Of a DNA stretch of 64,000 bases, positions 17,304 through 24,968 are shown piece after piece. A program made the translations under genes and the position numbers. Every line of letters starts with the position of its first letter. The stretch's first letter is position 1. Below the pieces are notes generated by a model. The model searched no databases. It saw nothing but the letters and a program-made list of their open reading frames with translations, and was not told the DNA's origin. Source of the stretch: PALSA-555 sp963731625 (lineage in GTDB: Bacteria; Actinomycetota; Acidimicrobiia; IMCC26256; PALSA-555); the NCBI GenBank assembly GCA_963731625.1, contig CAVSWH010000001.1, forward strand, positions 620,001 to 684,000. Reading direction: 5' to 3'.

Positions 17304-18344
17304 GTGCCCAACGACGCGACGCTCCTCGACGACGACCGCGAGATCCACGTGCCGGCCACCCCGCACGGCGACACGCTGCTCGTCGCGGCCGACGACCTCG
17401 GCGGCGCGACCGGCTGGGCGCTGCGACCCGAGGGCCTGTGCCGCGACAACGTGTGCGTCCCCGTGCGCGACCGAGCCGCGCTCCTCACCGACGGCGCGAT
17501 CGACGTCCGCGCGTTCGGCGCCGCGCTCGGCCGTCCGGTCGCCGTCGAGCCCGACGCGGGCGTCGCCGTGCTCGGGGCCGCACCCACCGACGTGCAAGCC
17601 CGCCTCGACGCCCTCGACGCGCCGCCGTTCACGCTCCCGGACCTCGACGGGCACCCCGTCTCGCTCGACGACTACGCGGGCCGCAAACGGCTCCTCATCG
17701 CCTGGGCGTCGTGGTGAGGCTGCCGCTGGGACCTGCCCGTGTGGCAGGAGCTGCACGACGAGCTCGCGCCGAGCGGCCTCGTGATGCTCGCCGTCGCGCT
17801 CGACGAGGACCCTGAGGCGGTCCGCCAGTGGGCGGTCGACGAATCGCCCGTCCCGCTCACCTACCCGGTGCTCCTCGACCGGGACCACCTCGTCGCCGAG
17901 CGCTACGGGATCTTGAACATCCCAACCACCGTCTGGATCGACGAAGCCGACCGAATCGTGCGACCGCCGGCGATCACCCCGGCCGACGACCGCTTCAAGG
18001 ACTTCACCCAGATCAACTCCTCGTTGCACCACGAGGCGCTGCGCCGCTGGGTCCACGACGGCGTGGCCCCGCTGTCCACCGGCGAGATCCACGACCGCCA
18101 GGTCCCCGCGGACGAGGCCGAGCAGCGCGCCCGCGCCGAGCGGCGCCTCGCCGCGCACCTGCTGCGCGCCGGGCACCGCGACGCCGCCGCACGTCACCTC
18201 GCCGCGGCGAAGGACCTCGCGCCCGCCGACTGGACGATCCATCGCGGCTCGATGCCGTGGAGCGGCGACGACCCGTTCGGCCAGGCGTTCTTCGACTACT
18301 ACCAGGCGTGGGACGCCGCGGGCCGACCCGGCTACGGGTCGTGA
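17304..18344 (+). CDS. Candidate selenoprotein: TlpA/ResA-like thioredoxin-fold protein with UGA-encoded redox residue
   Basis: One frame runs from GTG 17304 to TGA 18344, interrupted only by a TGA at 17715-17717 (codon 138). Reading it as selenocysteine gives 346 residues with the redox motif W-A-S-W-U138-G-C140-R, where thioredoxin-like proteins have a Cys. The fold continues on both sides: a FTLPDLDGHPVSLDDYAG strand region before the motif, and NIPTT with the expected cis-proline (207) after it. An N-terminal domain (about 1-110, containing LCRDNVCVP) and a C-terminal helical, TPR-like tail complete it. A 6-bp stem with a CGUGU loop begins 14 nt after the UGA. It likely acts as a thiol oxidoreductase or peroxidase; no signal peptide is seen. 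The next gene overlaps by GTGA. Confidence 0.85.
17732..17748 (+). promoter_or_regulatory. Candidate bacterial SECIS stem-loop
   Basis: CCTGCC (17732-17737) pairs perfectly with GGCAGG (17743-17748) around the loop CGTGT, which contains a GU. The stem starts 14 nt and the loop 20 nt after the in-frame UGA, within the spacing known for bacterial SECIS elements that bind SelB. Confidence 0.6.
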
Positions 18345-19213
18345 GGGCAGAGGTCGTCGCCACCGGCATCCGGTTCCCCGAGGGCCCGGTGTACTGCCCC
18401 GCGCCAGACGGCGGGCCCGGCACGCTGGTGTGCACGAGCGTCGCCGACGGCGCACTCGAGCGCATCCACCTCGACGACGGCCGCGTCGAGCGCGTCGCCG
18501 TCGTCGGAGGCGGCGCCAACGCGGCCGCGTCCACCCGCGACAGCGGCTTCCTCGTCACCCAGAACGGCGGGATCGACTTCGCCAGCACGAACCTGTACCC
18601 CGAGCCGCCACCCTTCGAGCCGGTGACGCCAGGGCTGCAGCGCGTGCGCCCGGACGGCGCCGTCGAGTACGTCGTCGACGACGGCTTCCTGGCGCCGAAC
18701 GACCTCGTCGTCGCGGCCGACGGCACGCTCTGGTTCACCGACCCGCCGCCGTTCCCGCCCCCCAGCGAGCCGCGCGGCCGGGTGCACACGATGACCCCCG
18801 ACGGGACGGTCACGACCGTCGCGTCGGGCTTCCTCTACTGCAACGGAATCGCGCTCGAGCCCGACGGCACGCCCGTCGTCGTCGAGGGGCAAGGCCTGGT
18901 GCGCCTCGTCGACGGCGAGCGGCCCTGGATCGTCGAGCAGTTGCCCGGCGGCAGCGGCGACGGGCTCTGCGTCGACGTCGAGGGCCGCCTCTACGTGGCG
19001 AACACCGCGGCCCACGGCGTGCGGGTCCTCGAGCCCGACGGCCGAGAGGTCGAGTTCCTCGCCCTCGACGGGCGCGGCGTCACCACGAACTGCTGCTTCG
19101 GCGGCGCCGACGGCCGCACCCTCTTCGCCACCGACGGGCTCCCCGGCCACGTCGTCGCCTGGGAGGGGATGCCCGCCTCAGGCCTGCCGCTCCACCCCTG
19201 GCCGGCCCCCTGA
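18341..19213 (+). CDS. SMP-30/gluconolactonase-like beta-propeller protein
   Basis: A 290-residue protein of the SMP-30/gluconolaconase/LRE-like group. It shows the family's start (GIRFPEGPVYC with the metal-binding Glu), the APNDLVVAADGTLWFTDP segment with the Asn and Asp ligands, and GDGLCVDVEGRLYVAN with a later Asp ligand. Such enzymes open sugar lactones or related esters using a divalent metal. The GTG start overlaps the stop of the upstream thioredoxin-like gene, so the two are co-translated; the link between them is unexplained. The exact substrate cannot be read from sequence. Confidence 0.87.
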   Translation: MRAEVVATGIRFPEGPVYCPAPDGGPGTLVCTSVADGALERIHLDDGRVERVAVVGGGANAAASTRDSGFLVTQNGGIDFASTNLYPEPPPFEPVTPGLQRVRPDGAVEYVVDDGFLAPNDLVVAADGTLWFTDPPPFPPPSEPRGRVHTMTPDGTVTTVASGFLYCNGIALEPDGTPVVVEGQGLVRLVDGERPWIVEQLPGGSGDGLCVDVEGRLYVANTAAHGVRVLEPDGREVEFLALDGRGVTTNCCFGGADGRTLFATDGLPGHVVAWEGMPASGLPLHPWPAP

Positions 19214-19252
19214 TACGTTCCAACTGAAGCCCAACTGAGAGAAGGCACGCCC

Positions 19253-20329
19253 ATGCGCGCAGCGATCTTCGTCGAGCCCGACGGCGACCTCGTCGTCGAG
19301 GACGTCAAGCCCACCGACCCGGGACCCCGCGACGTCGTCGTGCAGGTCACGGCGAGCGGCGTGTGCCACTCCGACCTGTCCGTCATCAACGGCACGCTGC
19401 CCATGCCCCCGCCGTGCATCCTCGGCCACGAGGGCACCGGCATCGTCGAGTCCGTCGGCAAGGAGGTCTCCCGGGTCAAGGCGGGCGACCGGGTCATCGG
19501 CTCGTTCATCCCGGCGTGCGGCGTGTGCTGGTTCTGCCGCAACAACCAGTCGAACCTGTGCGAGCAGACCTACACGGTGATGGGCACCATGCGGGCCACC
19601 CGCAGCGACGACACACCGCTCCCCACCATGACCGGGCTCGGCACGTTCGCCGAAGCGATGACCTGCGACGAGATCTCCCTCGTGAAGGTCGAGACCGACC
19701 TTCCCGACGACCAGCTCGCGCTCATCGGGTGCGGCGTCACGACCGGCGTCGGCGCCGCACTGAACACCGCGCAGGTCGTCCCCGGCTCTTCCGTCGCGGT
19801 TGTCGGCTGCGGCGGTGTCGGCCAGGCCGTCATCCAGGGCGCCAAGATCGCCGGTGCGGCGCGCATCATCGCCGTGGACCCCGTGGAGCTCAAGCGCACG
19901 ACCGCGCTGGAGCTCGGCGCCACCGACACCGTCGACCCCTCCGCCGGCGACCCGGTCGCGCAGGTCCAGGGGCTGACCGGCGGCCGCGGCGCCGACTACG
20001 CGTTCGAGGTGATCGGGAACCCGGCGACCGTCCTCCAGGCCTTCAACATGACCCGCGCCGGCGGCACGTGCGTCGCCGTGGGTGTCCCCCGCTTCGACCA
20101 GTCCATCGAGCTGCCGTCCATGCCGCTCATCCTCCAGGAGAAGCGCCTGCTCGGCACCGTCTACGGGTCCGCGCAGGTGAACCGCGACTTCCCGCGCCTC
20201 ATCGGGCTCGTCGAGCAGGGCCGGCTCGACCTCGGCGACATGGTGTCCCGCAAGATGGGTCTCAACGACATCAACGACGCGTTCAAGGCGATGCAGGCCG
20301 GCGAGGTCATCCGCAGCGTCATCCAGTGA
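19253..20329 (+). CDS. Zinc-dependent alcohol dehydrogenase (MDR family)
   Basis: A 358-residue medium-chain dehydrogenase. Catalytic zinc ligands are in SGVCHSDL, the GHEGTG segment and a later Cys; structural zinc ligands are the four Cys of CGVCWFCRNNQSNLC (about residues 85-100). The NAD-binding motif is VVGCGGVGQ, followed by an Asp (VDPVE) that favours NAD over NADP. It resembles the class that includes mycothiol- and glutathione-linked formaldehyde dehydrogenases, but the thiol cofactor cannot be decided here. The ATG has GAGAAGG at suitable distance. A TACGTT hexamer lies about 35 bp upstream of the start. Confidence 0.93.
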   Translation: MRAAIFVEPDGDLVVEDVKPTDPGPRDVVVQVTASGVCHSDLSVINGTLPMPPPCILGHEGTGIVESVGKEVSRVKAGDRVIGSFIPACGVCWFCRNNQSNLCEQTYTVMGTMRATRSDDTPLPTMTGLGTFAEAMTCDEISLVKVETDLPDDQLALIGCGVTTGVGAALNTAQVVPGSSVAVVGCGGVGQAVIQGAKIAGAARIIAVDPVELKRTTALELGATDTVDPSAGDPVAQVQGLTGGRGADYAFEVIGNPATVLQAFNMTRAGGTCVAVGVPRFDQSIELPSMPLILQEKRLLGTVYGSAQVNRDFPRLIGLVEQGRLDLGDMVSRKMGLNDINDAFKAMQAGEVIRSVIQ

Positions 20330-20336
20330 CGCCGCG

Positions 20337-21056
20337 TCAGGTCGCGATCGCGTAGAACCCTTCGGCGAGGCGGCCGTCGGGCCAACCGGCGTTCTTGGCG
20401 TTGCCGGTGAGCCAGCCGCGGATCATCGGCTCGAGGCCGTCCGGGTTGGGGTGCTGCGAGACGTGACAGCGCAGCGCCTCGATCTTGCGGTCGAAGGTGT
20501 CGGTGACATCGACGAAGCGGTTCGCCGCGGTCGTCGCCGCCATGAGCCACACCTCGTGCACCGACCAGGGCTCGAGGTGCTCGTCCTCGAGCAGCTTGGG
20601 ATGCGCGAACGGGTTCCGGGCGTCCGGGTAGACGGCGCAGAGCACCGCCTCACCGGCCGCCAGGTGGTCCGGGTGGCTGGCGAAGATGCGCTCGTAGTTC
20701 CGGTCGGGTGACTGGGCCACGACCCGCTCGGGTCGCGCCTGGCGGATCACCCGGGAGAGGTCGCGGCGCAGACCCAGCGTCACCTCGAGGCGCCCGTCCG
20801 GGTACCCGAGGAAGATCACGTCCTCGACCCCGACGGTCTTCGCGGCGGCCGTCTGCTCGGCCTGGCGGATCTCGGCCATCTCGGCCCGTGACACCGTCGG
20901 GTCGAAGCCGCCCGCGGCGCCGTCGGTGACGATGCAGTACGTGACGTGCTTCCCGGCGTCGGACCAGGTGGCCGCGCTGCCCGCGGCGCCGAAGTCCACG
21001 TCGTCGGGGTGCGCCGACACCACCAGGATGCGCTCGACCGCGTCCTTGTCGCTCAC
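20337..21056 (-). CDS. PIG-L family deacetylase (MshB/Mca-like)
   Basis: A 239-residue zinc N-deacetylase of the LmbE/PIG-L family. The zinc motif AHPDDVDFG is near residue 15 and the third ligand region is SHPDHLAAGEAV. In actinobacteria relatives deacetylate GlcNAc-inositol in mycothiol synthesis (MshB) or cleave mycothiol conjugates (Mca). Which of these roles applies cannot be settled from one gene. The GTG at 21056 is chosen because the family motif follows within 20 residues and a TAGGGT hexamer stands 7 nt upstream. It is convergent with the alcohol dehydrogenase gene, 7 bp apart. Confidence 0.88.
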   Translation of the reverse strand: MSDKDAVERILVVSAHPDDVDFGAAGSAATWSDAGKHVTYCIVTDGAAGGFDPTVSRAEMAEIRQAEQTAAAKTVGVEDVIFLGYPDGRLEVTLGLRRDLSRVIRQARPERVVAQSPDRNYERIFASHPDHLAAGEAVLCAVYPDARNPFAHPKLLEDEHLEPWSVHEVWLMAATTAANRFVDVTDTFDRKIEALRCHVSQHPNPDGLEPMIRGWLTGNAKNAGWPDGRLAEGFYAIAT

Positions 21057-21063
21057 CCGCAGG

Positions 21064-21069
21064 ACCCTA
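21064..21069 (-). promoter_or_regulatory. -10 element (TAGGGT) for the PIG-L deacetylase gene
   Basis: Ends 7 nt before the GTG at 21056. Confidence 0.5.
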
Positions 21070-21115
21070 TCGTCCCGGCCGCGGCGCCCCGGCGACGCGC
21101 CGCGTGCGTCCCCGT

Positions 21116-21121
21116 TAGCGT
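21116..21121 (+). promoter_or_regulatory. -10 element (TAGCGT) for the CopD-like gene
   Basis: Ends 6 nt before the GTG at 21128. Confidence 0.5.
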
Positions 21122-21127
21122 CACGCC

Positions 21128-21529
21128 GTGCTGCCCGTCTCGTGGACGACAATTCGGCTCTTCCTGCACGTGACCGGCGCGACCGTCTGGGTCGGCGGCC
21201 AGATCACGCTGGCCGGGATGGTGCCCAGCCTCCGGCGGATCTCGCCGACGGCGCCGCGCACCGTCGCGCGGCTGTTCTCAGCCATCGCCTGGCCGGCGTA
21301 CGCGCTGCTCGTCGCCACCGGGATCTGGAACATCCTCGCCGTGCACGTCGACTGGTCGAGCCCGTACGGCACGACGCTCATCGTGAAACTGGCCGTCGTC
21401 GGCGTGTCCGGGCTGACCGCGCTGCTGCACAGCCGAGCCAAGTCGCGCACCGGCCTCGCCGTCTTCGGTGCGTTGAGCGGGCTCAGCGCCCTCGCCGCGC
21501 TGTTCGTCGGCATCCTGCTCGCCGGCTGA
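21128..21529 (+). CDS. CopD-like four-helix membrane protein
   Basis: A 133-residue integral membrane protein with about four hydrophobic helices: around residues 8-30, 48-70, 85-98 and 108-132. The first helix carries His in FLHVTGATVWVGG, resembling the CopD/DUF2269-type membrane domain seen in copper-resistance and related proteins. A role in metal or heme handling is only suggested by this likeness. It stands alone between a divergent deacetylase gene and a convergent VOC gene. No ribosome-binding site precedes the GTG. Confidence 0.75.
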   Translation: MLPVSWTTIRLFLHVTGATVWVGGQITLAGMVPSLRRISPTAPRTVARLFSAIAWPAYALLVATGIWNILAVHVDWSSPYGTTLIVKLAVVGVSGLTALLHSRAKSRTGLAVFGALSGLSALAALFVGILLAG

Positions 21530-21534
21530 TCCGA

Positions 21535-22035
21535 TCAGAAGACGGGGTTGCCGTACATCTCCCCGAGCGGGTCGCTGATCAGCTCGATGCGGGCGCCGTC
21601 GGGGTCACGGAAGTACAGCGACGAGTCGATGTTCTCGATCGACACGCCCGCCTCCTCTAGCCGCTGCCGCTGCTCCTGCCACCGCGCGGGCGGCACCGAG
21701 ATCGCGAGGTGGTGCAGGCCGCCCAGCACCTCGGCGTAGGGGCCGAGGTCGAGGCGCGGGAAGTCGAAGAAGGCGAGCGCGTTCCCGTTCCCGATGTCGA
21801 AGAAGAAGTGCGTCGAGCCGTTGTAGTCACGGTTCTCGAACAGCTCGGTGAGCGGGAAGCCGAGCAGCTCCTGGTAGAAGCGGATCGTGCGCTCGACGTC
21901 CTGGCTGAGCAGCGCGACGTGGTGGACGCCCCGCGCGCTGGTCGGCGGGCGGTCCACTCGCGGGCGCAGGTACCGGGCGCGCAGGTCCGCCCACTCTTCC
22001 TCCCGGGAGCCGCGGGCGACGTCGGCCTGGCTCAT
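21535..22035 (-). CDS. VOC family (glyoxalase/dioxygenase superfamily) protein
   Basis: A 166-residue protein with one complete VOC module: the first metal-ligand strand GVHHVALLSQDVERTIRFYQELLGF, GLHHLAI in the second half, and YFRDPDGARIELI at the end with the Glu ligand. About 35 residues precede the module. Its ATG overlaps the stop of the upstream amidohydrolase gene (ATGA), so the two are co-translated and likely act in one catabolic step or on linked substrates. The reaction is unknown. Confidence 0.85.
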   Translation of the reverse strand: MSQADVARGSREEEWADLRARYLRPRVDRPPTSARGVHHVALLSQDVERTIRFYQELLGFPLTELFENRDYNGSTHFFFDIGNGNALAFFDFPRLDLGPYAEVLGGLHHLAISVPPARWQEQRQRLEEAGVSIENIDSSLYFRDPDGARIELISDPLGEMYGNPVF

Positions 22036-23210
22036 GCCGGCTGACGGACCGTCAGCGCGCGGGCGTTGTCGCGCAGGACTAGGCGTCGCTGGTCATCATC
22101 GAGCTCCTTCAGCTCGGCGACGTAGTCGAGCGGGCGCGGCATGCCCTCGATGTGAGGCCAGTCCGACCCGAAGATCACCCGGTCGGCGCCCATCAGCTCG
22201 ACCACCTGGTACGGGTCGTCCTCCCAGAACGGGTTGATCGACACGTGACGGCGGAACGTCTCCGCCGGGTCCTCATGGAAGTAGCCCGGCATCTTGCGCC
22301 GAGTCGACGCGAGCTTATGGAAGAGGTCGGGCAGGAACTCCGACCCGTTCTCCACGGACGCGACACGCAGGTTCGGGAACCGGTCGAAGAGCTTGTCGAA
22401 CACCAGCGTGAGCAGGAAGTCGTAGGCGGCCCGCTCGATCGCCAGCGTCTTGATCGACGGCCGACCCGCGCCCTCGAACGTCGCCGCGAAGCCGTCCTTC
22501 GCGTAGCCCTGCGACGAGTAGCCGCTGTCCCCGGCGTGCACGACGACCGTGATCCCCGCCTCGTTGGCCCGGGCCCAGAACGGGTCGAACGTCGGGTCGG
22601 TCGGCGGGAGCTGACCGGTCGCCGTGGTGGGCGCGGCCGGTCGCATGACCACCGTCCGGGCATCGTGGTCCAGCGCCCACTCCAGCTCACGGACGGCCCA
22701 GTCGACGTCGCACAGCGACACGTACGGCGCGGCGTAGATCCGGTCCTGGTAGTTGCAACCCCAGTCCTCGTCGAGCCAGCGGTTGAAAGCGGTGAACGTG
22801 AGCGTCACCGCCTCCGGGTCGTCCTTCAGCAGCTCCTCGTAGAGGATGCCAAGCGTCGGGAACAGCCACACCGACTCGAGGCCGAACTCATCTAGGGTCG
22901 CCAGACGCGCGTCGCGATCCCGGTACTCGGGGCGGATGGGCTCGCGGGCCCGCAGGAACTCGAGCGGCGACTTCTCGTCGGGGTTCCCGCGGAAGTAGTC
23001 ATGAAGCGCGCCGGCCTTCGCGACCGGGTCGAACGTCGGGTTCACCACGGCGTGGCTGACCCGCCCACCCACCACGTGGTAGCGGCGCCCGTTGATCTCG
23101 GCCCACTGCACGCAGCGCGGCCCGAGTCGCGGGTCGAGGTGCCGGGTGAACGCGTCGAGCGCCTCGTAATAGTGATTGTCGGCATCGAAGGCCAGATAGT
23201 CGAGATCCAC
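22032..23210 (-). CDS. Amidohydrolase family 2 protein (metal-dependent hydrolase/decarboxylase)
   Basis: A 392-residue TIM-barrel amidohydrolase. The beginning (AFDADNHYYEA) has the Asp-x-Asn/His-x-His variant of the metal motif seen in the amidohydrolase_2 group, and the end has FGSDWPHIEGMPRP with the conserved Asp. Relatives hydrolyse or decarboxylate aromatic and other carboxylated compounds. The GTG at 23210 is chosen over a longer open frame because a TACGCT hexamer stands 7 nt upstream and the metal motif follows directly. The VOC gene overlaps its stop. Confidence 0.86.
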   Translation of the reverse strand: MDLDYLAFDADNHYYEALDAFTRHLDPRLGPRCVQWAEINGRRYHVVGGRVSHAVVNPTFDPVAKAGALHDYFRGNPDEKSPLEFLRAREPIRPEYRDRDARLATLDEFGLESVWLFPTLGILYEELLKDDPEAVTLTFTAFNRWLDEDWGCNYQDRIYAAPYVSLCDVDWAVRELEWALDHDARTVVMRPAAPTTATGQLPPTDPTFDPFWARANEAGITVVVHAGDSGYSSQGYAKDGFAATFEGAGRPSIKTLAIERAAYDFLLTLVFDKLFDRFPNLRVASVENGSEFLPDLFHKLASTRRKMPGYFHEDPAETFRRHVSINPFWEDDPYQVVELMGADRVIFGSDWPHIEGMPRPLDYVAELKELDDDQRRLVLRDNARALTVRQPA

Positions 23211-23217
23211 GATGCCC

Positions 23218-23223
23218 AGCGTA
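23218..23223 (-). promoter_or_regulatory. -10 element (TACGCT) for the amidohydrolase gene
   Basis: Ends 7 nt before the GTG at 23210. Confidence 0.45.
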
Positions 23224-23390
23224 GAGCAACGTCCCCGACCGACCTCGCGGCGGCCGCAGCGGCGAGGTGCTAAACCCGCCGGACGGACGAGACGCCCCGA
23301 CCCCAGACCTCGACCCGCGACCTCGGCGAGCTGCACGCACGGCTCGAGGCGTGGCTCGTCGCGCAACTCCCGACGGGTGCCGACCCCCGC

Positions 23391-24407
23391 GTGTCCGAGT
23401 TCGACGTGCCCGATTCGAACGGGCTGTCCAGCGAGACGGTGCTCTTCGATCTGACATGGCGCGACGGCGAACGCACCCAGGTCGATCGGCTCGTGGCCCG
23501 GCTCGCGCCGATGACCTCAGCCGTGCCGGTCTTCCCGTCCTACGACCTCGAGAAGCAGTACCGGGTGCTCGAAGGTGTCGCCGGGCTCAGCTCCGTCCCG
23601 GTCCCCCACGTCCGCTGGCTCGAGCTCAATACCGACGCCCTCGGCTCGCCGTTCTTCGTCATGGACCGCGTCGACGGCCAGGTCCCACCCGACCTGATGC
23701 CCTACAACATCGCCAGCTGGCTCACCGAGGCCACAGCGGCTCAGCGCGACCACCTCCAGGACGCGACCATCCAGATCCTCGCCGACTTGCACGCCATCCC
23801 CGACCCGACGGACCGCTTCGGCTTCCTCGCCCCCGCCGGCACCGGTTCACGGCTCGCGCGCCACGTCGCCGAGCAGTGGACGTACTACGAGTGGGTCAGC
23901 GCCGGCACCCGCCAGCCGCTCCTCGAGCGCTGCTTCCAGTGGCTCCGCGACCACTGGCCGGCCGAGGAGGGCGACGCCGTCCTGAGCTGGGGCGATTCCC
24001 GGATCGGCAACATCATCTACCGGGACTTCGAGCCCGTCGCCGTCCTCGACTGGGAGATGGCCACCCTGGGCCCGCCGGAGCTCGACCTCGGCTGGCTCAT
24101 CTTCCTACACCGGTTCTTCCAGGACGTCGCCGGCCAGTTCACGCTGCCCGGACTCCCCGACTTCCTCCGCCGGGACGACGTCGCGGCACGATACGAGGCC
24201 CTCACCGGTCACACACCCCGAGACCTCGACTTCTACACGCTCTACGCCGCGTTGCGACACGGGATCATCATGAGCCGCATCCAGCAGCGGGCCATCCACT
24301 TCGGCGAGGCCGAGCCACCGGAGGACCCCGACGACCTCATCACGCACCGAGCGACGCTCGAGGCGATGCTCGACGGCGGCTACTGGTCGGCGCTCGCGCC
24401 CGCCTGA
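23391..24407 (+). CDS. Phosphotransferase family protein (APH/ACAD10-like kinase)
   Basis: A protein of at least 338 residues with the APH kinase fold. The catalytic loop is SWGDSRIGNIIY (usual His replaced by Trp-Gly-Asp) and the metal motif LDWEMATLGPPELDLGW. This subgroup is related to the kinase domain of ACAD10 and is common next to fatty-acid and sterol catabolism genes in actinobacteria. The GTG at 23391 is the only standard start, but the frame is open back to 23271 and the residues encoded there (LHARLEAWLVAQLP from a CTG at 23331) resemble the family N-terminus. The true start is therefore probably upstream. The substrate is unknown. Confidence 0.84.
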   Translation: MSEFDVPDSNGLSSETVLFDLTWRDGERTQVDRLVARLAPMTSAVPVFPSYDLEKQYRVLEGVAGLSSVPVPHVRWLELNTDALGSPFFVMDRVDGQVPPDLMPYNIASWLTEATAAQRDHLQDATIQILADLHAIPDPTDRFGFLAPAGTGSRLARHVAEQWTYYEWVSAGTRQPLLERCFQWLRDHWPAEEGDAVLSWGDSRIGNIIYRDFEPVAVLDWEMATLGPPELDLGWLIFLHRFFQDVAGQFTLPGLPDFLRRDDVAARYEALTGHTPRDLDFYTLYAALRHGIIMSRIQQRAIHFGEAEPPEDPDDLITHRATLEAMLDGGYWSALAPA

Positions 24408-24501
24408 CGGCACCGGCCCACGCCGAGGACCGCGAGCAGGAATAGCCGGCGACGTGAGGGCGCTGCATCATGGAGCAAGCACTCAGCGGAGGTGACGTGT
24501 C

Positions 24502-24948
24502 GTGACGGTGAAAGAGCTCGGCCACCTCGTCCTCTACGTCCGCGATCTGAAGCGCTCGGAGGCCTTCTACCGCGACGTGCTGGGATGGCACGAGATCGCA
24601 CGGCCCGGCGGGATGCCGGCCGCCGCGTTCTCGTCCGGCCGCACCCACCACGAGCTGCTCCTGATCGAGGTGGGATCCGACGCACAACCCATCCCCGCAG
24701 GGCGCCGAGTCGGGCTCTACCACTTCGGCCTCAAGGTCGGTGACACCGACGACGAGCTGCGCGACGCGCTCGCTCGGGTCCAGGAGGCCGGCGTCCAGAT
24801 CGTCGGCACCAGCGACCACACCGTCACGCACAGCCTCTATGTGCTCGACCCCGACGGCAACGAGGTCGAGCTCTACATCGACGTCCCCGGGCAGAACTGG
24901 GACGACCCGGCCGCCGTCCTCGCGCCCGTCAAGCCGCTGCGCATCTGA
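24502..24948 (+). CDS. VOC family (glyoxalase-like) protein
   Basis: A 148-residue single VOC module: GHLVLYVRDLKRSEAFYRDVLG at the start, GLYHFGLKV in the middle and LYVLDPDGNEVELYID at the end, giving the typical His/Glu metal ligands. Such proteins include glyoxalase I, extradiol dioxygenases and fosfomycin-resistance enzymes, and the reaction cannot be chosen. The GTG at 24502 is preceded by GGAGGTGAC at good spacing. It lies downstream of the kinase gene on the same strand, 94 bp away. Confidence 0.87.
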   Translation: MTVKELGHLVLYVRDLKRSEAFYRDVLGWHEIARPGGMPAAAFSSGRTHHELLLIEVGSDAQPIPAGRRVGLYHFGLKVGDTDDELRDALARVQEAGVQIVGTSDHTVTHSLYVLDPDGNEVELYIDVPGQNWDDPAAVLAPVKPLRI

Positions 24949-24968
24949 CGGCGGCGGTGCCGTGGCGC

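Noticed and set aside
17715..17717. Reading the thioredoxin-like gene as a pseudogene broken by a nonsense codon
   Set aside because: The stop hits only the catalytic position, both halves keep their conserved motifs, and a suitable stem-loop follows; Sec is the better explanation, though not proven.
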